A stretch of 64,000 nt of DNA, taken from assembly GCA_947172415.1 (NCBI GenBank), contig OX359191.1, forward strand, positions 2,418,001 through 2,482,000. The letters run 5' to 3'. The notes beneath the pieces were generated by a model. The model saw only the letters and a program-made list of their open reading frames with translations. It was not told the origin of the DNA and made no database searches. The first letter of the stretch is position 1. Every line of letters begins with the position of its first letter. Source of the stretch: Chondrosia reniformis (lineage: Eukaryota > Porifera > Demospongiae > Chondrillida > Chondrillidae). This document shows positions 36,301 to 47,279 of this stretch, piece by piece. The position numbers and the translations under genes were made by a program.

Positions 36301-39300
36301 AAGGGGCCCCTGTCCCGGTTCATTGTCTGGTGATCCATACGGATGTGCCAGGCCTCCAGTACACATCTTTGGCGGTAGTGCGGATGGGAGTCAACCACTT
36401 CTGCTTCTTCCCAATTAATCTCATGCATACGGTCAACTGAATGCTCTGCTATCGCTGACTGGGCTATGTTCCCTGATGTCAATGCCCTCTTGTACTCCTT
36501 CAAGCGGTGTTCCATAGTCCTGCCCGTTTGGCCAATATACACTCTGGGACACGAACCACACGGGATGCGATAAACCACGCCAGCTCGTTGCTGTAGGGGC
36601 GTGTGGTCCTTCAGCCTCACTAACGTCTCTCTAAGTGTGCAGTGAGGCCGGAAGAAAGTGCGAACCCCGAGTGGGACCAGTATCCTTTGGATGGTCTCAG
36701 ATAGGTGACGGATGTACGGTAGAGTTACAGTTTGCATGCAATTCCCTGGAGATCAGAGTTGCTTCATTTGGCTCAAGGTGTTTGTTTTCTTTGTGCCTAA
36801 AGCATACCGTTTAAGACGGCAAACCCAATATTAAGTGTAATCCATTCTGATACTTGTAAAGTTTTTTATATAAGTTAAATCATTAAGTTTTCTTTATAAT
36901 TGTGGGTGGATGATTCCACACCCTGGAGCTTTTTGATTAATGTTCATATCCTAATGATGTACGTACTTTTCTGGACTACAGAATGTGTGAACTTTTGTGG
37001 ATTATGAGGGCTGTCTTCTCTCATGATTCTGCCTAGATCGCATAGTTTCCAAATGTCGTATATCGCCAGGGACCGTCCCGGAAAATAGGCTGTTTTCCGT
37101 GTCATGAATGAAAGACTACTTTGTCCTGGTGTTTAACTCCCTTAGAAAAATGCCTAGGATATTAGCCTCCCTTATCATTTCAATGGATTGTGGTCGTCTA
37201 TCAGGCTTATCAGCTCACAGTTCATTGTCCATGGCTTTTTGTACCTTTCCTTTTGCTGCTGTAGCTTGCGTTCTTTTTGCTCAAGCTCAGCCGCCATAAT
37301 GGATTTTTCCGTGAATGCCTGCTCCTGATGGCTTGCTGCTGTCTTTCCTTCTCCCTTTTCTGATTCACTGTGCGTTGAGTCCATGTCTGTGGCTGTAACT
37401 AATACTTTCCTTGGAGATCAACCATTCCTTTTTATTCCAAGGTTGTTTCCCTTAATCCTGAAGCTTCCCAATCACCATTTGGTGTCAGGAGGCAGTGGTC
37501 ACTAGCCTAACGTTCTGGATCTTAACTGTCTGCTAGTTGCTTTTCTAGCGTTTAATGGGAATGCCCTGTTTCTGCCATCATTCTCTCTCAATAGGACCTC
37601 CAAATGTAACGATTTTGCATCTCAAGTAACTCGGGTCTAATAGATCACAACTCTTGGTCAATTTAACTCAATTGAGGAACACTAATTAATACAACTCAGC
37701 AACATAAGTTGGATATGTGAAATGTATTGTCTACAGAATAAAAACAGGAATGGCAGTGCCTACAACAGTTATTGGCACATCTGGAAAAAGCGAAACAAGA
37801 TGGATAGTAGAAGTAGGGATGATGTGCCCAAACATAGAAGTGATGTGTTTCAGTATGCCACTTCTGCATGGTTAGCCTTACCATATGAACACTGTCTTGT
37901 TTTGTTACTTATTTCTGATGTGCCAATCAATGTTGTAGGGGGCACTGCCATCCCTACTTCTAACTTCATTTTTTGAATACTTGTATTGCCCTTTTTTCTG
38001 GTTAATAGTACTTGTTAACTTTTGTTTGAAAGTTTTCTTGGCGAAGAGTAGGAATAAAATAAATATTGGTCAACTAAGTTTTCTATCATTCTTTAACCTT
38101 TTAACAACCGCTTTACATTTTTTCACATACCTGTTAACGACCGTAAGCTACATTTGTGGTACGAATTTGTTTTTACTTTGTATAAGTGCTATTTCAAGCT
38201 CTCAATCCCTTTATTTCGATTTGTAGCAGTTTGTGCATACCTTCTCTTAAACTTTCTCCCGAAAAAGGTAATTAAAATAAGCGTTTACCACTCATTTTAC
38301 TTAATATACGTACGTATACACGTATTTATATGTCGGGGGCAAACAAGAGCGGTTGTATACATGCATTCTATGAAAAATTTTAATTTAAACTTATACATAG
38401 AGAATGGCAAGAAATGTCTATCAATTAATGAAATAATGAAGGCTGTGGATGATGAATAGGTGCTCAGTGAAGATGAGTTGGAGAGTGACCAAGAAAATGT
38501 CGACTGTCTTGGTCTCCAATGTTGATCACCTGCAGGAAATACAAGATGAAGATGATAGTTTACATGAAACATTTACATCAGTAGCACTTCTTAAGTCATC
38601 TGCTCTCCATTCTGTAGATCTACAGAAAATACAAGAGGAAGATGATAATAACACATTGTCACTAAATACAACTTCCAACTCACTTCTCCAGCCTTCTAGG
38701 GAAATAATACTGCCATCCACCTTACCCCCTGATGAATCCTTAACCACATCAGTTGACACTTCTATGAATGATTCACAAACACCTCCTTTGTCTCCTATCT
38801 CGAACTCTACACCTTCCATTCCTAATACTGCTTCAGCATTGCTTCCACCACCAGGCCCTATTCTGCCAGATGATGCATTCTTGGAAACCCCTTATGATTT
38901 CCCTGAATTTCACGCGAACGTTCTCAGATCACCCATGCGGATCTTGGAACGATCCTGGGAATCGTACTTTGTCCCGTCCACCCAATTTCTGGTGTGCGCA
39001 GGGGCTAGAAGGTCTACGTCATAGCTCGCGTTCGCTATAGCAGCTAAGCTAAAGCAGCTATCCCCTTAACCTTTTTGACTCAGTCAGTGCATGGTTACCA
39101 GGTAAGTGCCACATCTCAGACTGTCACTCTGAAAAAGTTTCTGCTCTGCCTTAGGGTGGAACTTCTAGGCGAGCGGGGTGGTACGTTCGAACCCCCCAAA
39201 CCCACCTGTGTACGGGCCTGTTAGGGGAGCAGCTGTACCACCAATTTTATTTAACCCAAGCCACTTATCAAAGTGTTTAATTAGCTATAGGCCCAAGTCC

Positions 39301-40185
39301 ATAATTCATTTTTCTTTTTTTTGAATGAACTGGCACTAACATGCGAACCTATGTCGACAGGTAAAGTTCTAAATCGTCATTAATTTTGTGAACTAAGCAA
39401 TAGGCTACTTTAAGTTTGCAAACACTCTGTTAATTTGACAAAAAAGACAATATGGTGGTCTTCTCAACAGCCATTTAATCTAAGAAATTTTGATTTTCAG
39501 TTCTTTTCTCTTTGACTGCGACATTATTTCAACTTGTCACCAAGAAAACTTTCAAAACAAATTCAAACAAATAATATTAACAGGAAAAAAGGGGAAATAC
39601 AAGTAAATAAAAACATTTAAAAAATGAAGTTAGAAATATAGGATGACCAGTGTTGCAATAATGAATAGCACATCTGAAAAGTGTATCAAAACAAGACATT
39701 GATCACGAGAGATACAGCCAACCATGCAGAAGTGGTATACTGAAATTTAAGTTACTTATCCTTACACATCATTTCTGTGTTCGGGTACACCATGGATAAC
39801 TGGAAGTATATAGGGATGGTACACCAAATGACAGACGTGGTTCTTTATTACCCTAAGTTCAAGAAACTACACTCATTTTAAGCTTCCTCCGCTGTGTATA
39901 TACACTCTTAAAGAACGTTGCAAGTAGTACTTATACAAGTAATTACGTATATAGCAAAAATACAGTTGCAATACTTGAATGAATGTTTTTTTCCTCACAG
40001 GAATATTATATACAGCTTATTCCAAATTCTTGGGAAGATACCTCTTGCTCATATAATTACTGGTGAGTTCGTTTATCATGCTCTGTTAGCTTTATTTAAA
40101 CTGAGCATTCTTCTATTATATAGATCCATTTATAGAATACCTTCCAAGATGGCAGGAGACGTACTTTTACAACTGGTTGTCTTAA
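33315..40185 (+). CDS. PEX16: Peroxisomal membrane biogenesis protein PEX16
   Basis: PEX16 is an integral ER/peroxisome membrane protein that, with PEX3 and PEX19, inserts peroxisomal membrane proteins. Nine exons join in phase: 33315-33474, 33595-33713, 33853-33989, 34102-34280, 34361-34504, 34711-34783, 35594-35689, 40001-40062, 40124-40185 (343 aa; the human protein is 336). Visible blocks are the N-terminal helix with PEKTTTLETFVKVLGYIIPG; FTELIYAMTNFLSFFNDRIM; VKFWLVYKMDYGLVTCPTIPPLDR; GQNSWKSWLIALGMDLT; a basic stretch then LLLYLLRSPFYDK; and the ending EYLPRWQETYFYNWLS, matching the family terminus DYLP.WQ..YFY.W. Exon 5 uses acceptor 34360; the alternative at 34331 breaks the frame. 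Intron 7 (35690-40000) is swollen by transposons. Confidence 0.93.
35958..35999 (-). ncRNA. Hammerhead-like motif in the Penelope-like element 3' region
   Basis: Minus strand: CUGAUGA, one extra G, a GGCCC-AGGAUU-GGGCC hairpin, then GAAACGUU. UUCA before the core pairs with UGAA after the predicted cleavage position (stem I), and AC/GU gives a minimal stem III. All canonical core bases are intact. It lies about 250 bp downstream of the GIY-YIG frame on the same strand. Penelope-like elements are known to carry minimal hammerhead ribozymes in their terminal regions, which supports the call. The extra base before stem II is a caveat. Confidence 0.55.
36054..36216. repeat. Minisatellite, three ~54-bp units
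   Basis: Units begin GTGACAGGGGGTGAGGAGAG, continue GAAGTGAATGATAA and end in an AATAATAATAAAATAG tail. Three units lie in the 3' region of the Penelope-like element. Confidence 0.85.
36249..36737 (-). mobile_element. Penelope-like element: RT C-terminus and GIY-YIG endonuclease
   Basis: A continuous 162-codon minus-strand frame. It opens in the end of the reverse-transcriptase region (TLPYIRHLSETIQRILVPLG, TFFRPHCTLRETLVR) and leads into a GIY-YIG nuclease: GVVYRIPC-GSCPRVYIGQTGR-T, the R-LKEYKRAL helix, AEHS...H-INW and E-AWHIR. The GIY-YIG signature appears as VYRIPC...VYIGQTGR. It ends in NPLIHNRRPAAV. The frame is intact, but the polymerase upstream of 36737 is missing, so the copy is 5'-truncated. 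Penelope-like elements are retroelements that pair RT with this nuclease. Confidence 0.85.
37735..37975. repeat. MITE-like family A, copy 2 (both ends)
   Basis: GGAATGGCAGTGCCTACAAC near 37748 is mirrored by TGTAGGGGGCACTGCCATCC near 37935-37955, and the flanking GAAACAAGA is mirrored by TCTTGTTTTG. This gives the family inverted ends of about 60 bp and a length of about 230 bp. Confidence 0.7.
38449..39024 (+). CDS. Acidic Ser/Thr/Pro-rich open frame of unknown origin
   Basis: A 191-codon open frame with two imperfect internal repeats (LQEIQDEDDSLHETFTSVAL and LQKIQEEDDNNTLSLNTTS) and a Pro-rich stretch (PPPGPILPDDAFLETPYDFP). A preceding frame reads NEIMKAVDDE and then SEDELESDQENVDCLG, like the acidic N-termini of piggyBac-type transposases. 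I recognise no catalytic domain. It lies in PEX16 intron 7, so it is probably transposon-derived. The exact start is uncertain. Confidence 0.25.
   Translation: MMNRCSVKMSWRVTKKMSTVLVSNVDHLQEIQDEDDSLHETFTSVALLKSSALHSVDLQKIQEEDDNNTLSLNTTSNSLLQPSREIILPSTLPPDESLTTSVDTSMNDSQTPPLSPISNSTPSIPNTASALLPPPGPILPDDAFLETPYDFPEFHANVLRSPMRILERSWESYFVPSTQFLVCAGARRSTS
39625..39800. repeat. MITE-like family A, copy 3
   Basis: Shares GAAGTTAGAAATATAGGATG, AACAAGACATTGATCA, GCAGAAGTGGTATACTGAAA and CACCATGGATAAC with the other copies. It lies in PEX16 intron 7. Confidence 0.6.
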
Positions 40186-40502
40186 AAGAAACTTGCTTAT
40201 TTTACATTTCTGAACTTACTTGTTAATTAGGCACTTTACATACGTATATATTTAATTACTGTCCATCTATATGGATCTTCGCCGTGTGTAACTGTTTGTA
40301 GGTTTTATTGTCATCTATTAAATGATGTGCATGAGTAATGTACCAAAGGTTTCTAAACTACCCTACAACCCATGTAAATTTTGCATATTCTGGAGACATA
40401 TAGTGTCTGTTTACATTTGTATATATCTAGGGTTGGTGAGCTTACGTTTCAACATGAGAATAGAGTATAAACGCTGCAAATATATACATAAGCTGGCAAT
40501 AT

Positions 40503-40854
40503 TTAAATGATCATAAACAAGACCCCAAATACAAATGAGATCATAGTATGTTTATCCACTTAATTGCCTCTCTAGCACTGTGTCTATATAGGCGAAGGAC
40601 TTTCTAAATGTGTTGATTCAAAACATTAAATTAAATCACATCTGTTAAACATATGAGTTTGTTTGGCTCATTATGGCGCGTAAGGTGCTAAATTAGAGGA
40701 ATGTGGTATCGGACTCTACCAAAAGTGGACTCCATGGCCAGCTAGGGGGTGTAACACGAAATTCACCCTTCTTGACAGGTTTTACTAGATACAGAAGGCA
40801 TGCTGCTTCCTGTTTTGTTTCAATATGAATGAATATCATTATAAAATATGAATA
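40503..40854 (+). repeat. Left ~350-bp inverted arm
   Basis: Starts TTAAATGATCATAAACAAGA and includes TATAGGCGAAGGACTTTCTA and GGTGCTAAATT. It matches the reverse complement of 53080-53436, with small indels (a 12-base block at about 53355-53366 is absent here). It lies just downstream of PEX16. Confidence 0.85.
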
Positions 40855-41150
40855 TCCTTGTAATGATTATTACCTATACACTATGAACAATTATAAGTTT
40901 GCATTATCAATCATAAATTCCAACTAGAAAAATATCTAAATCTACTGATAAAGGTTTTGACCTTTAGGACATTGTGGCTGGAATCCATACTTGTTCTGGC
41001 AGAATTTTAGCCTCTGTGGTGAGAACTAAAGGAAGATATAACATATGCAAAGTTGGCATGTATAAATAGACTTCTCTCTCTATATATAGCTAGGAAAAAT
41101 ATGATTATAACATTCTCCTACCACATTAGATATCCAAAAGTGGACAGGTT

Positions 41151-41620
41151 TTGGAGAAAAACTGCATTGCAGAGATAAAAATTTTAGACAGATGTAGCCT
41201 GTGTCTCCTCAAAAAAAGCTTCAGTTGCTGCAGGATGACAGCAAAGGATATTGCACACCGTTGTCAGCTCTGTAAAGAGTGTAACACAGCAGGTTTATCT
41301 GTAGTTAAGTGCAGAGTTACGAGTAAGCACAAGGCTGCAATTGAAAATTCTAAAACACTGAATCTCACAGGTAATCAAATACCAATATGCTGAAGCAACT
41401 TGGCTAGCTGGTCCCAAATTTTTGACAAAGACGGGAAGCCTGCCTTCATTACTGGTTTCCTTTATGAATACTCAGAGGACAAATGGTTTGATTGGATACG
41501 TTCCTACTCTCTGCAAACTAGTGCCAATTATGTTGCAACAAGAGGCAACAGTGACAGAAAAGGGACCACAAAAGTGGGTATCATTAAGATAGGCAAAAAG
41601 ATTCAGCAGTGAGGAACTAC
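41151..41620 (+). pseudogene. N-terminal part of a transposon protein (Ulp1-element type)
   Basis: Two + strand pieces encode CSLCLLKKSFSCC...C-x2-C and DGKPAFITGFLYEYSEDKWF followed by DWIRSYSLQTSANYV. The second block resembles the region ahead of the zinc-binding and Ulp1 parts of invertebrate transposon proteins ('DGKPAFITGFLY...W.dWi..Y...T'). A stop separates the pieces. It probably belongs with the Ulp1 exons at 47.3-48.65 kb. Similarity is recalled, not computed. Confidence 0.35.
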
Positions 41621-41775
41621 AATCACGTGCATGTACACATAAAATCAATATAAACCGTCATTTTGCATTAACTGGTGAATTAGAGTAACTGTTTGTATGT
41701 GAATGTCTTCTCCTTTACTGTCACTGTCTGCAAGGGGATTGATTCGAGATATTAATTCCTGAAAGGAGGTATCAC

Positions 41776-42660
41776 TCAATGGTAACCGTGTTTCTGGGAC
41801 TTCAACTGAGGCATTGTCCTCATCATCACATCAGAATCTATGCCATAGAAATCTATCTCATTAAGCAGTAGATCATCTCTAGAATCATCTGCTGTCACTA
41901 CGCCATATGTAAATAGTTGCATAGGTGATCGATTCCTTAACTGGATAGTCCATGGTGATTCCAAGCATTTATGAAGCAGCATTAATATGGGGTATGAACA
42001 CATAGTGAAGACAAAATAAATCTGCAGGGTTTGTGGAATCCAGTATTCCTTTGCCTTCAAATGCATTAAATATCCTTACAAAGCTACATGTGACCCCACT
42101 GAATACATCTCTCCATAGGCGTTCAATTCGAGTGTTATGAACACTTGCACCAGCGATGTAAGAACCTGTATTACTCCCCCGAACTGCTTCCATCCACTGA
42201 CAGACATCCACATTTTCTCCACCTTTGTCAGTTCTTACTCTTGATGGAATACCATATTCTTCACAAGCTGCAGTAAAGAATGGAAGTACAGTGCTTGTAC
42301 GATTGTTGTTGCTGCACTTTAAAAAAGTCAGTCAATCAGTCTTGAATAGCCATCTATACAACCATGAATAGCCATCTATACAACCATTGAATAACTAATT
42401 GCCATTTTATCATTGTGTGGTTTCCATCTATGTGCCATAGGCTGTTGGGTGAAGGAACAGAGTATGTTCTGTGATAAATGCGATATGCTGCTGATGTAAA
42501 ACCTCTGATGGAGTGAATGGAATTCCTGATCCGTGTCCTCTGTATATGTATACCTTTACTTTCCAAGTAACCTGGCATAGCTTTTTCCAATCCCCTATTC
42601 TTTTGTTCTACGTTGTAAAGTACTAACAGACACTCACATACATCCACAGATTTGTTCCCA
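41776..42660 (-). pseudogene. Integrase-type (rve/DDE) transposase, broken
   Basis: Minus-strand pieces 42354-42647, 41969-42211 and 41776-42066 encode, in order, YSVPSPNSLWHIDGNHTMI (first catalytic Asp in WHIDG), YGIPSRVRTDKGGENVDVCQ (second Asp in RTDKGGEN), and VHNTRIERLWRDVFSGVTCS (the N.RIERLW helix with the catalytic Glu). The tail reads INAASSKCLESPWTIQLRNR then SPMQLFTYGV. This is a retroviral-type integrase fold used by DNA transposons (Ginger- or IS3EU-like), not a retrovirus. Frameshifts near 42230-42360 break the gene. Confidence 0.65.
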
Positions 42661-42993
42661 TGAGAAATTTAATGTTAAGAGATATTCCAATTGCTTCCTG
42701 TGAACATCCAGTTATGGTGGCCCTTTTTCTGCCATCTTTATGACTCATGGATTAGAAATGAACATGCTCAGTAGCATCTGCTCTAAATGTCTAAGATTTT
42801 CTATTGCAGTAATTACATATACAAAATAAATAGGACTTCATATATAATAAATAGGACTTCCTATATAATAAATAAAATGTCCTATATAATAAATAGACTG
42901 TCATAGAGACCCTTTCATAATTACTTCATGATTTCCCAGTTTGTTGGCGCACTTTAACCTGTTCGCAAAATAAATAGGGCAGAAGGTATTCAG

Positions 42994-44855
42994 ATGAAGT
43001 TTTTGTTTTTAAAAGCTATGCCTGTCAGTTGTTGTGCTGTAAATTACACAAAGAGATTTAGTAAGAACTCCAGGATAGGATTTTTCGTCTTTCCCGCTGA
43101 TAAAGCAAGAAAGAAACTCCGGTGCCGAGCAATATCCCGTGACAAATGGCTTCAGAAGAAATTCGATCGCATTTACGGTGGATATTTTACTCGAGGAAGA
43201 CCATCTAAGAACCCCCAATCTTTAAGGATCGTAAGAGACAAATAATTGTGCCGAAAATTGACGATACAAGAGGAAAGCATTTGGTGAAGCGGACAAGAAG
43301 GAAACAAGACTGAGACGAAGTTGAAACGGCAGCTAAAATTTTAATTAACCTAACTTCGACCTCTTTTGAAGATTCATCTGTTTCAAACCCCAGATGCTGA
43401 GGTACAGACTGACCCTACACCTGAGTCAGTGGAATTCAGAAGGCAGGTACAGTTGAAAGTAACTATTCAACAACTTCAAAGTAAACTGTTATCATTAGAA
43501 GGTACACTGTTAACCTTATGGCAAAAGCATGCAGAAAATGATGACATTTATTGTTGATAACAACGAAAAAAACAGGTTTCTTAAAGGCCTTCCATCCTAT
43601 GCCTTATTCTTTGATTACATGCAGCCTGTTATTAGAAAGGGCACGTAAAACATCAAACCTTGAATTATCTATGCCTGGAAGGCCAAGGAAATTATTTGGA
43701 AAGAGGAAGTTTTAGCAGTATTAATCAGACTGCACAGAATTCTTCATACAAAGGCCCACTTCACTTGTGGTACAAGCTTTAACTTTCTCCCACTATAAGT
43801 ACAGTGGAACCTGAGTAAGCGGTCACCTTATTAAAGCGGTCACCTCCCTTTTCCGGTCGCCAACGTATACTCCCAAACAATCCGCCATATTGAAGTATAC
43901 ATCGAGACCTTGTTAATGCGGTCACCTGCGTAATGTGGAACACGTTTATAACGAACATGGATTTAACGAAATTTCGGTTGTAACAAAAAGTTTTGAAAAA
44001 ACGGTTTTAAACAATATAAAACCTTGGGTTTATAACGAAATTTTAGGGGCGAATCTTGGAAAAAAATTCGTTTATAACGAATTAAGCTTTCCTGGTCTGG
44101 TGTTTTGATCCTGGACGTGTTAAGTTTTTGTGAATGAAGTGTATACACATAGCGGGTACGAACATTATAATGAATTCGATGTTATTTTGACGGTCAAGTA
44201 ATAACTAATACCTTAACACCTTAAGTATACAGTATTTTTCGTTCTAGCTGCTGAAGTTGATTTTAAGATGCGTGCCCGAAAACGTATTTTTGTATAACAA
44301 TTATGCAAATTTGTGTTTTGTCAATGAATATTATTGAGAACCTTGTTTAATACAGCCACCTGTGTATTACAGCCAACAAGTTTGTCTCCCTTGGGTGACC
44401 GCATTAGGCAGGTTCCACTGTACTACAACACTTTCAAAGTGTTAAAAGGGATTAGTCCAGGAGGCGTAATAACATTTGTGCCCCATTTGTGGGAGGGAGA
44501 ATATCTGATATAGCCATCACCGAAAAATCTGGGTTACTAGATTTATTGGAGCCAGGAGATAATGTAATGGTGGACCGAGGCTTTAACATTGGAGAAGTGC
44601 TGGAAAACTGAGGTATTACTTTAAATATGCCCCCTTTCCTTGGGCACAGAAGTCAATTATCTGTTAAACAAGTATTAGAAACAAGGATAGCTTCATTTAG
44701 AATCCATGTTGAACGTATTATTGGAAGACTTAAAAACTATTGCCTGTGCCAATCTACATTTCCACTTAGTTTAGCTGACTTGGCATCAGATATTGTTTTT
44801 GTGTGGGCATATTTGACTAATTTTTTAAAGCCTATTGTACCTCCGGACATTTAAA
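42994..44855 (+). pseudogene. THAP-domain DDE_Tnp_4-type transposase
   Basis: 42994-43245 is a THAP zinc-finger start (MPVSCCAVNYT...GFFVFPAD...W). 43366-43557 is a helical linker (VQLKVTIQQLQSKLLSLEG), followed out of frame by FLKGLPSYALFFDYMQP. After the pogo-like insertion come [31 protein letters not shown] (catalytic Asp in DRGF), then 44627-44854 with RIHVERIIGRLKNY (catalytic Glu region) and LSLADLASDIVFVWAYLTNF. A nonsense codon (near 44612), the insertion and frameshifts make it inactive. Confidence 0.7.
43802..44420. mobile_element. pogo/Tigger-like non-autonomous element
   Basis: Ends are inverted: CAGTGGAACCTGAGTAAGCG at the left and a mirrored ...GCAGGTTCCACTG at the right, continuing into GGTCACC on both sides. 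TA dinucleotides flank both ends (43800-43801 and 44421-44422), as expected for a TA target duplication. About 619 bp with no transposase. An inner block with two GTTTATAACGAA copies in opposite orientations (about 43945-44085) looks like a further insertion. It interrupts the THAP-DDE transposase frame. Confidence 0.75.
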
Positions 44856-44959
44856 AATTAACTTATTATTATTAACATGCATATATATTTGACAATGTAG
44901 AATACAGATATATATGTATATATGGCAATAATACAATACAATTTTTGTTGAATTTTACG

Positions 44960-46833
44960 AGTTAGAATTCCTGGTACTATTATGTTTGTAAAGAAAAGCT
45001 TGAGTTTGGGAAGCATAATGTTTATCCATAAGGCTTCATCAAAAAGGATCTGGTCAATAAAAGGTTATCATTCTCAGCCTCTGTCCAGACCACAAAATGA
45101 GCCCATTTACATTTCTTATAGCCATTTCCCCTATTTCCTTGATAGTAGTAGGCACTACTTCTCTTTAATTCTAATTTGCCATCATCATATGCAAAAAATG
45201 TTTTATAATCTTTTGCTATATCTTCTGGCTTCAGATGGCGAATTGGTGTATTATTGATGGAAAATGGGTACTTAATTTCTAGTACCCCTATTATGGTGTC
45301 GATGATACCATCAGCTGAAGCCCCTATATAGGTAAGAATTGGTTGGCATAAGTGTAAGGCCAGATGGCAAACATTCTAGATGTATATGACCAGAAGACCT
45401 CATCTATTCGCACTACAGATTCCTTTTCCCTTCCCACTTTAACTGTGGTAAGGTAGCAAGCCTGTCATTCTTATTATACCCCATCAAATGTTTAGTTATG
45501 GCAGTGGGACTGGTGTCATCTCTACGACTCATGATTTCGCCAAAAACAGTACTAGTGATGCGCCCATTATGTAACTCATACATAAATCGGAATTACTCTG
45601 CTGACGAGTGGACTCTTCAATAAAATCAGACAGCTTTTGGTCGATGACTTGCTCACTGACATAATCAAGGCATAATTCTCTAAAATACTTTCCTTCAACG
45701 TCAACCAAAGCCAGATCTTGAACTAATGAGGGTATAGCTCCCTGTTTTGACTGTAATATATTATTAACTTTCTGGCTAAAAGCACGAGACCTTCTCTGAC
45801 TTCATGATCATGATCCACCTCCAAAGCCATTTCTTCATCTTCAGTTGCACTTGAAAGAACAGGCTTTCCATTGAGCCAAAAATGACTTAGATCACTAAAA
45901 GGGTGTTACCTGGTTTACTAGGCGTTTCAAACGAACTGAGTCATCAGGATGAGTCTCAGCTAATGGTTTGTTCTGAGGTGGTGAAAGTTTAATTTTTTCC
46001 ATAAACTGCTTTATGAAAGCTTATTTAATCCAGCGGTTTCAGATGATATCTCTCCTGGTGGGAATGTTCCACGTTTGAAGATGGTCTGTGACGGTTGTAT
46101 TCCCTGGTAGAAGTCTGGTTTGTTCTGCCTTCCTTTTATGGTCTTCCACACAGAAAGCAAAGCAGCAACATGGCTACAGGCTTCTACCCTCCCAGCAACA
46201 CATTTATACTGTGCAGCTAAAACGTCACCTGTACTTTAAATAGAGTGTATGTGGTTTTGGCTTTCAAGGAGGAGAAGCAATGTCCTCTAACAACTATCAA
46301 ACCATCTTCTGCATTATGAGCCCATACATTCTTAACTAGCCTATCTGCTAAATATTTGTAGGCCTTTAGGGACTTGAAGGCTTCCAAACTCTCACTAGCG
46401 AAGGCTTTATCTCTGCTATTAATAAGATACTGGTAAAGTTGCATGAAAGTAAAGCCTTCCAGAAATGATATATCCTTGCTCCATGCCTAAAGTTCGAGTT
46501 AATTCCGACCTTAGAAATGCTAGTAGGTGGCACTCGTTCCTCCTCCTCGTCGCTTTCTGCTGTGAACTTAAGAAACGTTTCCAATACGTCAAAAGGCGCC
46601 CTATATTACCTCCAACTTGCTCCCAGACGATTTCAGCAAACTTCCTTGCAAAGCATCTTCAAACCCATCATATTTAGCTTCCTCAGAAGCTCTATAAAAT
46701 ACACGTCACTTGCTGCCATTTCTAGTAGTAAAACTGAACGAGCATGGTCCATAAGTCGGCAATAAAAGAGGATTGTACGTATACACGCATATAGTTGCCA
46801 ACTTTTTTGCCAACACTTCTGTAATTGCAACAT
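44960..46833 (-). pseudogene. SAP-SWIM-YqaJ transposon protein, decayed
   Basis: Minus-strand fragments in order: a SAP-like block (46633-46833: FIELLRKLNMMGLKMLCKEV); 46217-46444 with MQLYQYLINSRDK and SLKAYKYLADRLVKNVWAHN; then KCVAGRVEACSHVAALLSVW, a SWIM-type zinc finger; then broken-frame pieces of a YqaJ-type exonuclease, SADGIIDTIIG-VLEIKYPFS and YYYQGNRG...KWAHFVVWTE. The order matches the two-protein THAP transposons. Many stops and frameshifts are present. Confidence 0.6.
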
Positions 46834-47149
46834 ACTTATGACATTTTGTGATATAATAATGAAGAGGGTCTATAGAATAAATAGGACTTCCTATATAATA
46901 AATAGTACTCAAAATCTAAGAGCATTTTTGACATAAACGGCACCCCATAGTAACTCACTATAGGTATACCATGCCTATATACATGTTAATCTTCGAGTAC
47001 AATTATGCATGAAAAATCTAAGATACCATTTTCCTACATGCTATATGCCTATTCTGTAAAAAGAGCCTATAGGGGAACTAAACCTAAAGAGAGCTTTAGA
47101 TGAAGATACAGTAGTCTTTTCTTCCTTCTTTTCCCTTCTTTCATCTTCT

Positions 47150-47205
47150 TCTCCACCGGGTCAGACAGCCGTTTCTGGGAATTCCACCCTTCATCAGTGA
47201 TCCTG
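47150..47205 (-). ncRNA. Hammerhead-like motif of a second type
   Basis: Minus strand: CUGAUGA-A-GGGUGGAAUUCCC-A-GAAACGGC. Core bases are intact, but stem II and the bases after GAAA differ from the other copies, so it probably belongs to a different retroelement family. Confidence 0.3.
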
Positions 47206-47279
47206 GGAGTCTTTGTCTTTTTCTTTATCTTGATCTTCTGTGAATCCTTGGCATGTATTAATTATCTGCATGCTTGCAG

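Larger units (their letters stand above)
35690..40000. other. PEX16 intron 7, transposon-rich
   Basis: This 4.3-kb intron carries a Penelope-like fragment with its minisatellite and hammerhead-like motif, two copies of MITE family A, an open frame of unknown origin (38449-39024), and an unrecognised minus-strand Glu/Gln/Lys-rich open frame at 37175-37384. The other PEX16 introns are between about 60 and 810 bp. Confidence 0.7.
42820..46916. mobile_element. THAP-DDE / YqaJ DNA transposon, inserted and decayed
   Basis: Both ends carry copies of a 24-base block containing AATAGGACTTCCTATATAAT (several at 42828-42900, one at about 46879-46912). Between them two convergent genes remain: a THAP-DDE transposase (+) and a SAP-SWIM-YqaJ protein (-). 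This pairing fits an ISL2EU/PIF-like element. It splits the integrase/Ulp1 element and is itself interrupted by a pogo-like element at 43802-44420. Precise ends and target duplication are unclear. Confidence 0.6.

Noticed and set aside
39160-39245. Possible tRNA-like or SINE promoter (GTTCGAACCCCCC)
   Set aside because: A box-B-like string is present, but no cloverleaf stems or convincing box A could be built.
41776-42660. Retroviral origin for the integrase-like gene
   Set aside because: No gag, protease, RT or LTRs nearby; the neighbours are Ulp1 and long inverted arms, which fits a DNA transposon.
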